From positions 1 through 64,000 of the forward strand of contig CAUJIO010000062.1 in assembly GCA_963205315.1 (NCBI GenBank): DNA of 64,000 nt. Reading direction: 5' to 3'. The stretch is from Pseudomonadota bacterium (GTDB taxonomy: Bacteria; Pseudomonadota; Alphaproteobacteria; Rhizobiales; Aestuariivirgaceae). Under the pieces are notes generated by a model. That model was not told where the DNA came from. It saw only the letters and a list, made by a program, of their open reading frames with translations, and made no database searches. Each line of letters begins with the position of its first letter. The stretch's first letter is position 1. Shown here in pieces: positions 28,591 through 36,507 of this stretch. The translations under genes and the position numbers were made by a program.

Positions 28591-29613
28591 GTGTCAGCTA
28601 CATCTGACTTTGCCGAACCGATAATGAAGAGCCGTGGCCCCTGGGCCACGGCTGTTCGCCGTCTCATGCGCGATCGCGCCGCGGTCGCCGCACTCGTTCT
28701 CTTCGTTCTCATCGTCATTCTCTGCCTGCTGGCCCCGGCCTATGCGGCCTGGGCCAATGTCGATCCGTTCCGTTCGACACTTGACCAGATCATCAAGGTC
28801 AATGGCGTCGATGTTCCGGTCATGGAACAGTCGACCGAAGGATTGGGGCTGGGCTACACGCCGATCGGACCCACCTGGGAACTCGGCAACTATTTCCTCG
28901 GCGCCGACAATCAGGGACGCGACGTGATGGCCCGGCTGCTCTATGGCGGTCTCAATTCGCTTCTCATTGCTGGCGCCGCGACGCTGCTGACGCTTGCCAT
29001 CGGCACCGCCCTCGGTCTTGCCGCGGGATTCTTCGGCGGCCTCATCGACACGGTGCTGTCGCGCATCCTCGATATTCTCTGGGCCTTCCCGGTCTATCTT
29101 CTCGCCATCTCGCTGTCGATCGTGCTGATCGCGCAAGGAATCGAGATCGGACCGATCACGATCCAATCGGGCTCGCTGTGGCTGCCGATCTTCATCATCG
29201 GCATCGTCTATATTCCCTATGTCGCGCGGCCCGTGCGCGGCCAGGTGATGGCATTGCGCGAAAGCGAATTCGTCCTTGCCGCCATCGGCCTTGGCGTGCC
29301 GAGCCATCGCATCCTGCTGCGCGACATCCTGCCGAATGTTTCGACCACACTCATCGTCTTCGTACCGATCATGATGGCGCTCAACATGCTCACCGAGTCG
29401 GCGCTGTCGTTCCTGTCGATCGGCGTACAGCCGCCCGACGCCAGCTGGGGCACCATCATTCAGGACGGCCAAACCCTGCTCTATACGCGGCCGCTCGTGG
29501 CCATGGCCCCCGGCATTGCCATCGTCATCACGGTGCTGGCGCTGAATGTGCTGGGTGACGGCATGCGCGACGCACTCGACCCGCGGTCCAAGATCAGGAT
29601 TGGACGCGGCTGA
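28591..29613 (+). CDS. Peptide ABC transporter permease (DppC/OppC-like)
   Basis: Inner-membrane permease of 340 residues. First helix AALVLFVLIVILCLLAPAYAAW; a long periplasmic loop with LGADNQGRDVMARLLYGG; EAA-type loop LAAIGLGVPSHRILLRDILPNVSTTLIV; C-terminal SFLSIGVQPPDASWGTIIQDGQ. This OppC-type gene precedes the OppB-type gene, the reverse of the usual order. A GTG at 28591 is taken as start; the ATG at 28624 is an alternative. A 10-bp perfect hairpin lies at 28631-28652 in the first codons. Confidence 0.91.
   Translation: MSATSDFAEPIMKSRGPWATAVRRLMRDRAAVAALVLFVLIVILCLLAPAYAAWANVDPFRSTLDQIIKVNGVDVPVMEQSTEGLGLGYTPIGPTWELGNYFLGADNQGRDVMARLLYGGLNSLLIAGAATLLTLAIGTALGLAAGFFGGLIDTVLSRILDILWAFPVYLLAISLSIVLIAQGIEIGPITIQSGSLWLPIFIIGIVYIPYVARPVRGQVMALRESEFVLAAIGLGVPSHRILLRDILPNVSTTLIVFVPIMMALNMLTESALSFLSIGVQPPDASWGTIIQDGQTLLYTRPLVAMAPGIAIVITVLALNVLGDGMRDALDPRSKIRIGRG
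28631..28652 (+). promoter_or_regulatory. Perfect hairpin within the 5' end of the permease gene
   Basis: GCCGTGGCCC (28631-28640), loop CT, GGGCCACGGC (28643-28652). It lies about 47 bases after the binding-protein stop codon and inside the first codons of the permease frame. Confidence 0.65.
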
Positions 29614-30584
29614 TGATCTTTGCCCTTCTCCGCCGCCTCGGCCAGATGCTCTTCGTCATGTTCGGCATCAGCATGCTGGTGTTCCTGATCTTCTTTGCGA
29701 CACCGGGTGCTGATCCCGCCGCCCGCATCGCCGGGCGCAATGCAACGCCGGAGGTTCTGGAAGCCGTACGCAAGAGCTTCGGCTTCGACCAGCCGATCTA
29801 TGTGCAGTACGCAACGATGATGAAGAAGATCTTCATCACCGGCGACCTGACGTCTTTCGTCAACCGCGGCTGGAAAGTCGTGCCGGCGGTGCTGGACACC
29901 ATTCCCGTGACGCTGTCGCTGGTCATCGGCGCCGCAGTCCTGTGGGTGATCTTCGGATTACTGATTGGAATCATCGCTGCTGCGACGCGCGGCAGCTGGG
30001 TCGACAAGCTGCTTATGGTGCTGGGCCTCATCGGCATTTCGATGCCGGTCTATTGGCTGGGCGAAATGATGAATCTCATTACCCAGAGCCGCTATCATGA
30101 CACGTGGATGTTTTCGTGGGTGCCGCCGCTCGGCTACAAGAATCTGAGCGATGATCCGAAGGGCTGGTTCCTGACGCTGGTCATCCCGTGGATCACCCTG
30201 TCAATTCTCTATATCGGACTCTATGGCCGCGTGCTGCGCGCTTCCATCATTGAGTCGCTGCAGGAAGATTACATCCGCACGGCGCGCGCCAAAGGCCTGT
30301 CGGAGACTCGCATCCTGCTGCGTCACGCTCTTCGCACCTCCCTCATCTCCTTCGTCACGCTCTTCGGTCTCGATTTCGGCGCGCTGGTCGGCGGATCGGC
30401 GCTGTTGACGGAAGTTGTCTTCGGCCTGCAAGGCGTCGGCAAGCTCACCTATGACGCACTGCAGAATCTCGACCTGCCGATCATCATGACGACCGTGATG
30501 TATGCCTCGTTCTTCGTGGTGATGGCGAATGCACTGGTCGACATCGTCTATATCCTGCTCGACCCGCGCGTGAGGACGAGCTGA
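29613..30584 (+). CDS. Peptide ABC transporter permease (DppB/OppB-like)
   Basis: Inner-membrane permease of 323 residues. N-terminus LLRRLGQMLFVMFGISMLVFLIFFATPGADP is typical of DppB/OppB, followed by FGFDQPIYVQY. The EAA loop is EDYIRTARAKGLSETRILLRHALRTSLISFVT and the C-terminus has GGSALLTEVVFGLQGVGKL. It overlaps both neighbours by a single base (TGATG), showing tight translational coupling. Confidence 0.92.
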   Translation: MIFALLRRLGQMLFVMFGISMLVFLIFFATPGADPAARIAGRNATPEVLEAVRKSFGFDQPIYVQYATMMKKIFITGDLTSFVNRGWKVVPAVLDTIPVTLSLVIGAAVLWVIFGLLIGIIAAATRGSWVDKLLMVLGLIGISMPVYWLGEMMNLITQSRYHDTWMFSWVPPLGYKNLSDDPKGWFLTLVIPWITLSILYIGLYGRVLRASIIESLQEDYIRTARAKGLSETRILLRHALRTSLISFVTLFGLDFGALVGGSALLTEVVFGLQGVGKLTYDALQNLDLPIIMTTVMYASFFVVMANALVDIVYILLDPRVRTS

Positions 30585-31534
30585 TGCTGAAGGTCACCGG
30601 ACTCAATGTCAGTTTCCGCACCGAACAGGGCCTCGTGCGGGCCGTCGAGAATGTGTCCTTCGATGTGGCCGAGGGCGAACTGATGGGCATCGTCGGAGAA
30701 TCGGGTTCCGGCAAGACCGTGTCGCTGCTGGCGGTGATGGGTTTGATCACCGATCCCAATGCCATCATCACCGGGTCGATTGCCTATCGCGGGCGTGAGC
30801 TGGTGGGACTGCCGTCAAAAGAGATGCGCAAGCTGCGGGGCCGCGAGATCGCCATGATCTTCCAGGACCCGATGACGGCGTTGACCCCGGTCTACACCAT
30901 CGGCTGGCAGATCGCCGAGCAGATCCTGGCCCATGAGAAGGTGAGCAAGCAGGCGGCCTGGCAACGCGCCATCGATCTGCTGGCGGAAGTGAATATTCCC
31001 AATCCCGGTGAGGCGGTTCACCGCTATCCGCATCAGCTCTCGGGCGGCATGCGCCAGCGCGTCGTCATCGCCATGGCGCTCTCCTGCAATCCGGCCCTTC
31101 TGGTGGCGGATGAACCGACGACCGCGCTGGACGTGACGGTGCAGGCTCAGATTCTCGATCTCGTCGCCAAGCTGCGCCGCAATCACGGCAGCGCCATTGT
31201 CTTCATCACCCATGACATGGGCGTGATGGCCGAGATCGCCGACCGCATGATGGTGATGTATGCCGGCCGCGTCGTCGAACGCGGCAGCAAGGAAGAACTC
31301 TTTCTTTCGCCGCGCCATCCCTATACGCAAGCGTTGCTCGATTCCATTCCTCCATTGGTCGGCGCAAGGCCGCGCCGGCTGCGCACCATTCCGGGCACGC
31401 CGCCCAATCTGCTGAATCGTCCCGCCGGCTGCGCTTTCGCACCGCGTTGCCCTCAGCGGTTTGAAAAATGCAGCGCCGATCCACAACTCCCCGCCGGCGC
31501 CCGCGCCGCCGCCTGTTTCAGGGTGAACCCATGA
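30584..31534 (+). CDS. Peptide ABC transporter ATP-binding protein (DppD/OppD-like)
   Basis: ATPase of 316 residues. Walker [10 protein letters not shown], signature [16 protein letters not shown], Walker [21 protein letters not shown] and switch [11 protein letters not shown] are intact. The C-terminal oligopeptide extension includes [43 protein letters not shown], the Cys-rich segment that binds an Fe-S cluster in some relatives. It overlaps the partner ATPase gene by 4 bases (ATGA). Confidence 0.93.
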   Translation: MLKVTGLNVSFRTEQGLVRAVENVSFDVAEGELMGIVGESGSGKTVSLLAVMGLITDPNAIITGSIAYRGRELVGLPSKEMRKLRGREIAMIFQDPMTALTPVYTIGWQIAEQILAHEKVSKQAAWQRAIDLLAEVNIPNPGEAVHRYPHQLSGGMRQRVVIAMALSCNPALLVADEPTTALDVTVQAQILDLVAKLRRNHGSAIVFITHDMGVMAEIADRMMVMYAGRVVERGSKEELFLSPRHPYTQALLDSIPPLVGARPRRLRTIPGTPPNLLNRPAGCAFAPRCPQRFEKCSADPQLPAGARAAACFRVNP

Positions 31535-32538
31535 CGGCGCCGCTTCTCGAGATCAGCAATGTGAGCAAGCGTTTCGCCGTCGGCTCCCGCTTTTCTTCGC
31601 AGGGCCTGCGTATCGTCAATGCGCTCGACGATGTTTCGCTATCGGTCATGCCCGGTGAAACGGTCGGACTGGTGGGGGAATCCGGATGTGGCAAGTCGAC
31701 ACTCGGGCGCTGCATCACCAGGCTCTATGAGTTGACGTCCGGCAGCTTGCGTTTTGCCGGAACCGATATCTCGTCGCTGTCGACGCGCGAGATGCGGCCG
31801 CTCAGGCGGCGCATCCAGATGGTGTTCCAGGACCCCTCGGCCTCGCTCAATCCGCGGCGGCGGGTGCGCGACCTCATCGCCGAGCCACTGCGCGTGCACA
31901 CCAAAATGGGATCTGAGGAGATCACTGCCCGCGTGGCCGAACTTCTCGACATCGTCGGCCTGAAGCCCGATCATGCGATGCGCTTTCCGCATGAGTTCTC
32001 CGGTGGCCAGCGCCAGCGCATCGGCATCGCCCGGGCGATCGCGCTCAATCCCGAACTGATCGTGCTCGATGAACCGGTTTCAGCGCTTGACGTTTCGGTG
32101 CAGGCCCAGATCGTCAATCTTCTGGCCGACCTGCAGGAACGGTTGAACCTGACCTATGTCTTCATCGCGCATGACCTGAGCGTGGTGCGGCAGGTTTCGA
32201 CCCGCATCGCCGTCATGTATCTGGGATCGATCGTCGAATTGGGCGATGCCGAAGATGTCTTCAGCCGGCCTTCGCATCCCTACACGCAGGCGCTGATCTC
32301 GGCGGTGCCGGTGCCGGATGTCGGCAAGGTCGGATCGCGCGGCCGCGTGGTGCTGACCGGCGACGTGCCGAGCCCCATCAACCCGCCCTCGGGCTGCCGC
32401 TTCCACACGCGCTGCCCGATTGCGCAGGATCGCTGCCGCAACGAGCGGCCGGTGTTGCGGCAGTTGGGTGCGAGCCGGCACGTGGCGTGCCACTTCCCGT
32501 CAGCGGCCGATCAAGCCGCTCAGGCAGTGCGTCCGTAG
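31531..32538 (+). CDS. Peptide ABC transporter ATP-binding protein (DppF/OppF-like)
   Basis: ATPase of 335 residues pairing with the preceding DppD-like protein. Walker A GESGCGKST, Q-loop MVFQDPSASLNPRRRV, signature FSGGQRQRIGIARAIALNP, Walker B LIVLDEPVSALDVSVQAQIVN, switch FIAHDLSVVRQ and the C-terminal NPPSGCRFHTRCPIAQDRC. The start at 31531 gives the ATGA overlap; the open frame begins further upstream but that part is another frame of dppD. Its last 19 bases overlap the convergent oxygenase gene. Confidence 0.93.
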   Translation: MTAPLLEISNVSKRFAVGSRFSSQGLRIVNALDDVSLSVMPGETVGLVGESGCGKSTLGRCITRLYELTSGSLRFAGTDISSLSTREMRPLRRRIQMVFQDPSASLNPRRRVRDLIAEPLRVHTKMGSEEITARVAELLDIVGLKPDHAMRFPHEFSGGQRQRIGIARAIALNPELIVLDEPVSALDVSVQAQIVNLLADLQERLNLTYVFIAHDLSVVRQVSTRIAVMYLGSIVELGDAEDVFSRPSHPYTQALISAVPVPDVGKVGSRGRVVLTGDVPSPINPPSGCRFHTRCPIAQDRCRNERPVLRQLGASRHVACHFPSAADQAAQAVRP

Positions 32539-33308
32539 AATCCGATCTGCTCTTCCTTGCTGAACATCACACCGGGCCGCTCGTAATAGGAGAAGACGGC
32601 AATGTAGCGCTCCTGCGGCCCCTTGCATGGCGTGACGCGGTGAAGGGTGTTCTTGCCCTTGAACACGTTCAGCGTGCCAGCACTGAGCTTCAGGGTCTGG
32701 ACCTCGCTGTCCTTGCCTTCAAGCAGGCGTGCAACGCCATCGTAGTTGGGATCACTGTCGCTGCGGAGATCGGAGCGGTACTGGAATTCGCCGCCGCCGC
32801 TTGGCTCCTGCAGCAGCAACGTCGTGGTATATTCCGAGCGGTCGAAGTGCCAGTTGAGGGCCTCGCCATCGCGGTATGACATGACATTCACCCGTGCCAG
32901 GGGATCGCGCATCGGGAAAAGCGTTTCCTTCTGCATCGTGGCCGCGAGGAACACGATGAATTGCGGCCACTCGTAGATCCACGCGGGAACGCTCTGCGGA
33001 ATCTGGTCGCCGCAGACGGTGTGGTTGATGGTATCGACCATGCGCAACGCCGGATGACCGGCGGCCAGCCCCGGCACGTCCTTGCGGAAATAGATGTTGT
33101 GCGACCGCTTGTGGACGAATGACAGCGTCTCCATGACCGGACGGATTTCCGCCATGGCGCGCGCGAGAGCCACAGGCCGGACGAGACCGTCGAGATTGAA
33201 CATGCCGTCACGTGCCAGATCCCCTTGGCACTTCGCCACGAGGTCCAGCCAGCCGGAAGAGCCGGGTCTGTCGAGAGGGTAACGGTCCAGGTCCAGGATG
33301 TCGCGCAT
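32520..33308 (-). CDS. Fe(II)/2-oxoglutarate-dependent oxygenase, HalD/BesD-like family
   Basis: Non-heme iron oxygenase of 262 residues. The facial triad is His154 and Asp156 in the segment LNWHFDRSEYTTTLLLQ and His223 in TLHRVTP; Arg234 in PQERYIAVFSYYERPG is placed to bind 2-oxoglutarate. From memory, the layout resembles the HalD/BesD group, which includes amino-acid radical halogenases; those replace the Asp with Gly, whereas Asp is kept here, so hydroxylation is the more likely reaction. The substrate is unknown, possibly a free amino acid. It converges on dppF with a 19-base overlap and diverges from the broken LysR gene, which may once have controlled it. Confidence 0.8.
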   Translation of the reverse strand: MRDILDLDRYPLDRPGSSGWLDLVAKCQGDLARDGMFNLDGLVRPVALARAMAEIRPVMETLSFVHKRSHNIYFRKDVPGLAAGHPALRMVDTINHTVCGDQIPQSVPAWIYEWPQFIVFLAATMQKETLFPMRDPLARVNVMSYRDGEALNWHFDRSEYTTTLLLQEPSGGGEFQYRSDLRSDSDPNYDGVARLLEGKDSEVQTLKLSAGTLNVFKGKNTLHRVTPCKGPQERYIAVFSYYERPGVMFSKEEQIGFYGRTA

Positions 33309-33479
33309 TCTTTGTGTGTCTCGCTGTCAGTTGATGCTTCAGACTCTGCCAGTGCGGCGGAAATTCTCAAGGGACCAAAATCTTAGTCTGAATTAGATTT
33401 TCTAACTCAGATTTCGTGATAATCCGATTTTGGCGTCCGAATCGGACGCAATCGCAGTCATAAAACCTGAGCCAAATTC

Positions 33480-34418
33480 ATGGTCATGCCGCTTCCGCCG
33501 CTGAACGCCCTTCGCGCCTTCGAGGCGGCCGCGCGCGCCGGCAGCTATGTCGCGGCGGCTGAGGAACTCGACGTCTCGCCGGCCGCCGTGAGCCAGCAAG
33601 TACGCAATCTCGAGGATTTCCTGGGACGTAAGCTCTTCATGCGCTTCAACAACCGCGTGGTGCTGACCGATGCCGGACAGGCCGTGTTTGCCGGCGCCGC
33701 CGGACCGTTGCAGGCAATCTCTGCGCTGACCGAACAGGTGATGTCGGGTGGGACGCGGTCACGGCTGGTGATCAGCGTCCTGCCGTCGATTGCCCATCGC
33801 TGGCTGGAGCCGACGCTGGCCGAGTTCCTGCTGGCCGAACCGTCGATCCGTGTCGATCTTCGGGTCGAGGAAGATCCGGTGGACTTTGCCCGCCATGCCA
33901 TCGATCTGCGGCTCTGCTATGGCCGCAATCTCTATCCCGGCATGACGACTGTCGACCTGTGCACCGATGCCGTGCTGCCCTTGTGCAGTCCCGCCTATCT
34001 GGCACGCTATCCACAGGCAGCCGCGGGCCTCGCCCATGTGCCAGCCTAGGACTTGATCCACACCAACTGGGGACCGAGTTTTGCCTCACACCCCATCTGG
34101 GCCGGCTGGTTCGCATCCGAAGGCCTGCCGCCACCCAATGCCGACAAGGGCCATCGTGCCGGCATGTCGGGACTGGCGCTCGATCTGGCGCGCGACGGGA
34201 TAGGCGTCGCCCTCGGCCAGCGCCTGATGGCGGCGGGCGACATCGCAGCGGGACGGCTGGTCGCGCTCTCCACGACATCGATGCCGCTTGGCCATCCCTA
34301 TGCACTCGTGCATCCGCAGTCCAAGACCAGCAAGCCCGGCCTGCGCGGCCTTGTCGCCTGGCTGACGGCCAAGGCGGGCAGTTCTTTGCTAGATATGGGA
34401 CGTGCAAACCTTGAATGA
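33480..34418 (+). pseudogene. LysR-family regulator interrupted by an in-frame amber codon
   Basis: GcvA-type LysR regulator. The N-terminal helix-turn-helix is complete (LPPLNALRAFEAAARAGSYVAAAEELDVSPAAVSQQVRNLEDFLGRKLFMR), and the ligand domain runs RSRLVISVLPSIAHRWLEPTL and onward. At 34047-34049 a TAG interrupts codon 190 between VPA and DLIHTNWGPSF. The same frame stays open after it and carries conserved domain sequence (AGMSGLALDLARDGIGVALGQRLMAAGDIAAGRLVAL) to the TGA at 34416-34418, a normal 312-codon length. No frame change is needed, so a single base substitution explains it. TAG is used as an ordinary stop in this window (14561, 26894), which argues against recoding. A sequencing error remains possible. 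The 189-residue truncated product could still bind DNA. Confidence 0.82.
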
Positions 34419-35193
34419 ATTCATTGCGGCCGGGTGGATGAGCTTTGCCTTCGACCCTGCGGTGAAGGCCTGGGCCGATCACGTGCTTCCCTTTGGCCGC
34501 GCGGCAACGCGCGATCCCGCGCAGGCGCAGTGGCTGCGCTGCGGCGGCACGTGGTTTGTTGGCGTCGATGCGCTTCCCAATGATGCAGATGGCCGCGTCA
34601 GCAACGGGCCAGCGCTGACGGGCGCTGCACGTGACTTCATCAGGATAAGCTTGCAGCTCGACCTGCCGCTGCACCATGCGCAAATCTCGATTTGCTATCC
34701 CGGTTATCCGCAGCCCTCCCCCGAAGAAACGCCGACAGCCTATCAATACCGCCTCAAGCGCGATGCAGCCCACGTCGACGGGCTGCATGCCGAGGGACCG
34801 GAGCGGCGGCGTTTCTTGCAAGAGCCTCACGCCTATATTCTGGGGCTTCCACTTGGCGCTGCCAGTGCCGACGCTGCACCGCTTGTCGTGTGGCCGGGCT
34901 CGCATCACATTATGAAGCGCGCCTTCAAGGCCGCCTTGACGAGTGAAAAACTGGAGAACTGGCGCGGCATCGATCTCACCGCCATCTACCAGGCGGCGCG
35001 GCGCGACGTCTTCGCAACATGTCCACGTCTTGAAGTGCCGGGCTCGCCGGGTGAAGCGATTCTGCTGCACCGCCACCTGCTGCATGGCGTTGCCCCGTGG
35101 CGGAAAGGTGCGAGCGCTGAAAGCGGTGGCCGGACGATCGCCTACTTCCGTCCGGAACTTCCAATGCTCGAGCAGTGGCTATCGGCACCTTGA
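34402..35193 (+). CDS. Phytanoyl-CoA dioxygenase-like Fe(II)/2OG oxygenase
   Basis: A 263-residue protein with the double-stranded beta-helix iron-binding pattern: His124 and Asp126 in DAAHVDGLH, His228 in HRHLLHGVAPW, and an Arg about 16-22 residues later (GRTIAYFRPE) for 2-oxoglutarate. The WPGSHHIMK segment is also typical of PhyH-like enzymes. GTG start with GGGAC close upstream; it overlaps the last 17 bases of the LysR frame, so the two were probably translationally coupled. It is 61 bases ahead of the PLP enzyme gene. Substrate unknown. Confidence 0.75.
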   Translation: MQTLNEFIAAGWMSFAFDPAVKAWADHVLPFGRAATRDPAQAQWLRCGGTWFVGVDALPNDADGRVSNGPALTGAARDFIRISLQLDLPLHHAQISICYPGYPQPSPEETPTAYQYRLKRDAAHVDGLHAEGPERRRFLQEPHAYILGLPLGAASADAAPLVVWPGSHHIMKRAFKAALTSEKLENWRGIDLTAIYQAARRDVFATCPRLEVPGSPGEAILLHRHLLHGVAPWRKGASAESGGRTIAYFRPELPMLEQWLSAP

Positions 35194-35254
35194 GCCGGGC
35201 TTGGCAGAACCGCTGGAACTGGCGATAAACGTTCAAACGGGAAAGCGTTCTGCA

Positions 35255-36439
35255 ATGACGATCTATGACGAACTGGGTGTGCGTACCCTGATCAATGCCA
35301 AGGGCCCGGCCACCCGCCTCTCGGGCGGCATCATGCGCCGGGAAGTGGCCGCCGCGATGGCCGAAGCATCGCAGGCCTGCGTCGACATGGCTGAACTGCA
35401 GGCCGCGGCCTCCACCCGCATTGCCGAGGCTACGGGCGCCGAGGCAGGCTACGTCGCATCGGGTGCATCGGCCTGCCTTCTGCTCTCGGCAGCGGCCTGC
35501 ATGACCGGGCTCGACCCCGGCCGCATGGCGAGGCTCCCCGATACCAGCGGCATGAAGAACGAATGCGTGATGGTGCGCAGCCAGCGCAATTTCTACGACC
35601 ATGCCATCCGCGCCAGCGGCATGAAGATCGTCGAGGTGGGCTTGCCCGACCGCTACGCCGGGGCCGGAGTCCGGGATGCCGAGTCCTGGGAAATCGCAGA
35701 CGCCATCACCGAGCGGACCGCCGCGATATTCTACGTCGCCGATGCCGAAGCCCGCCCGGCATTCGCGGAGGTCGTCACCGTTGCGCAGTCCCATGGCGTT
35801 CCGGTGATCGTCGATGCCGCAGCGCAACTGCCGCCGCAATCCAATCTCCGGCGCTTCATCGCCGAGGGCGCGGATCTCGTAGCCTTTTCAGGAGGCAAGG
35901 CATTGGGCGGACCGCAGGCCAGCGGAATTCTTGCCGGCAAGCGCGATCTCGTGATGGCGGCGGCCTTGCAGCACCTCGACCTCGACGTCTTCTGGGACCT
36001 GTGGGAGCCGCCGGCCAGCTTCATCGACAAGGCCCGATTGAAGGGCGCTCCGCAACACGGCATCGGCCGCAGTTGCAAGGCGGGCAAGGAAGAGATTGCT
36101 GGCCTGCTGACCGCGCTGAAACTCTTCATCGCCGAGGGCGATGCCGCCCGCCATGCCCGTTGGCTGGCCGATTGCGAAATCATCGCCGCCGCACTTCCGG
36201 CGGACTGCGTGACCATCTCCGGCCGCTCCGACGAAGGCAGCGTGCCAACCGTCGATATCAGCCTGCAAGGAGCCACTCCGACCGCCACCGAACTAACGCT
36301 GATGCTGCAGCGTGCGACGCCCGCCATCGCCATTGATCCCTTCCGCCGCAATCGCAACATCGTCACCCTCAATCCAATGTGTCTGAAGCCCGGCGAGGCG
36401 GAAATTGTCGGCCGCGCCATCGCACATGCACTCGCCTGA
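35255..36439 (+). CDS. SelA-like PLP-dependent enzyme (aminotransferase class V fold)
   Basis: A 394-residue fold-type I PLP protein related to SelA and to D-glucosaminate-6-phosphate ammonia-lyase. N-terminus YDELGVRTLINAKGPATRLSGG is characteristic (the 'LGVRPVINA' start), followed by AYVASGASACLLL-type cofactor loop, Asp187 in VIVDAAAQLPP and the Schiff-base Lys215 in FSGGKALGGPQ. It lacks the N-terminal tRNA-binding part of true SelA, so selenocysteine synthesis is unlikely; lyase or aldolase chemistry on an amino or hydroxy acid is more probable. The start at 35255 fits the family; the open frame upstream belongs to another frame of the oxygenase gene. GGGAAAG precedes it. Confidence 0.82.
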   Translation: MTIYDELGVRTLINAKGPATRLSGGIMRREVAAAMAEASQACVDMAELQAAASTRIAEATGAEAGYVASGASACLLLSAAACMTGLDPGRMARLPDTSGMKNECVMVRSQRNFYDHAIRASGMKIVEVGLPDRYAGAGVRDAESWEIADAITERTAAIFYVADAEARPAFAEVVTVAQSHGVPVIVDAAAQLPPQSNLRRFIAEGADLVAFSGGKALGGPQASGILAGKRDLVMAAALQHLDLDVFWDLWEPPASFIDKARLKGAPQHGIGRSCKAGKEEIAGLLTALKLFIAEGDAARHARWLADCEIIAAALPADCVTISGRSDEGSVPTVDISLQGATPTATELTLMLQRATPAIAIDPFRRNRNIVTLNPMCLKPGEAEIVGRAIAHALA

Positions 36440-36507
36440 TGTTGCGCTGCATTTATAAAAACCATTTGCATTATTAAGAATCGCAGGCATGATCCCCTCG
36501 TCAGCAG
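36440..36507 (+). promoter_or_regulatory. AT-rich promoter/operator region of the ROK regulator operon
   Basis: A short AT-rich tract with TTTATAAAAACCATTTGC and ATTATTAAGAAT stands out from the GC-rich surroundings. NagC/Mlc-type ROK repressors bind AT-rich palindromic sites, so autoregulation here is plausible. Exact -35 and -10 boxes are not clear. Confidence 0.35.

Noticed and set aside
33480-34418. Amber recoding (pyrrolysine or readthrough) in the LysR gene
   Set aside because: TAG ends other genes here and no pyrrolysine genes were seen; a recent mutation is simpler.
35255-36439. True selenocysteine synthase SelA
   Set aside because: N-terminal tRNA-binding domain is lacking and no selB or selC is nearby.
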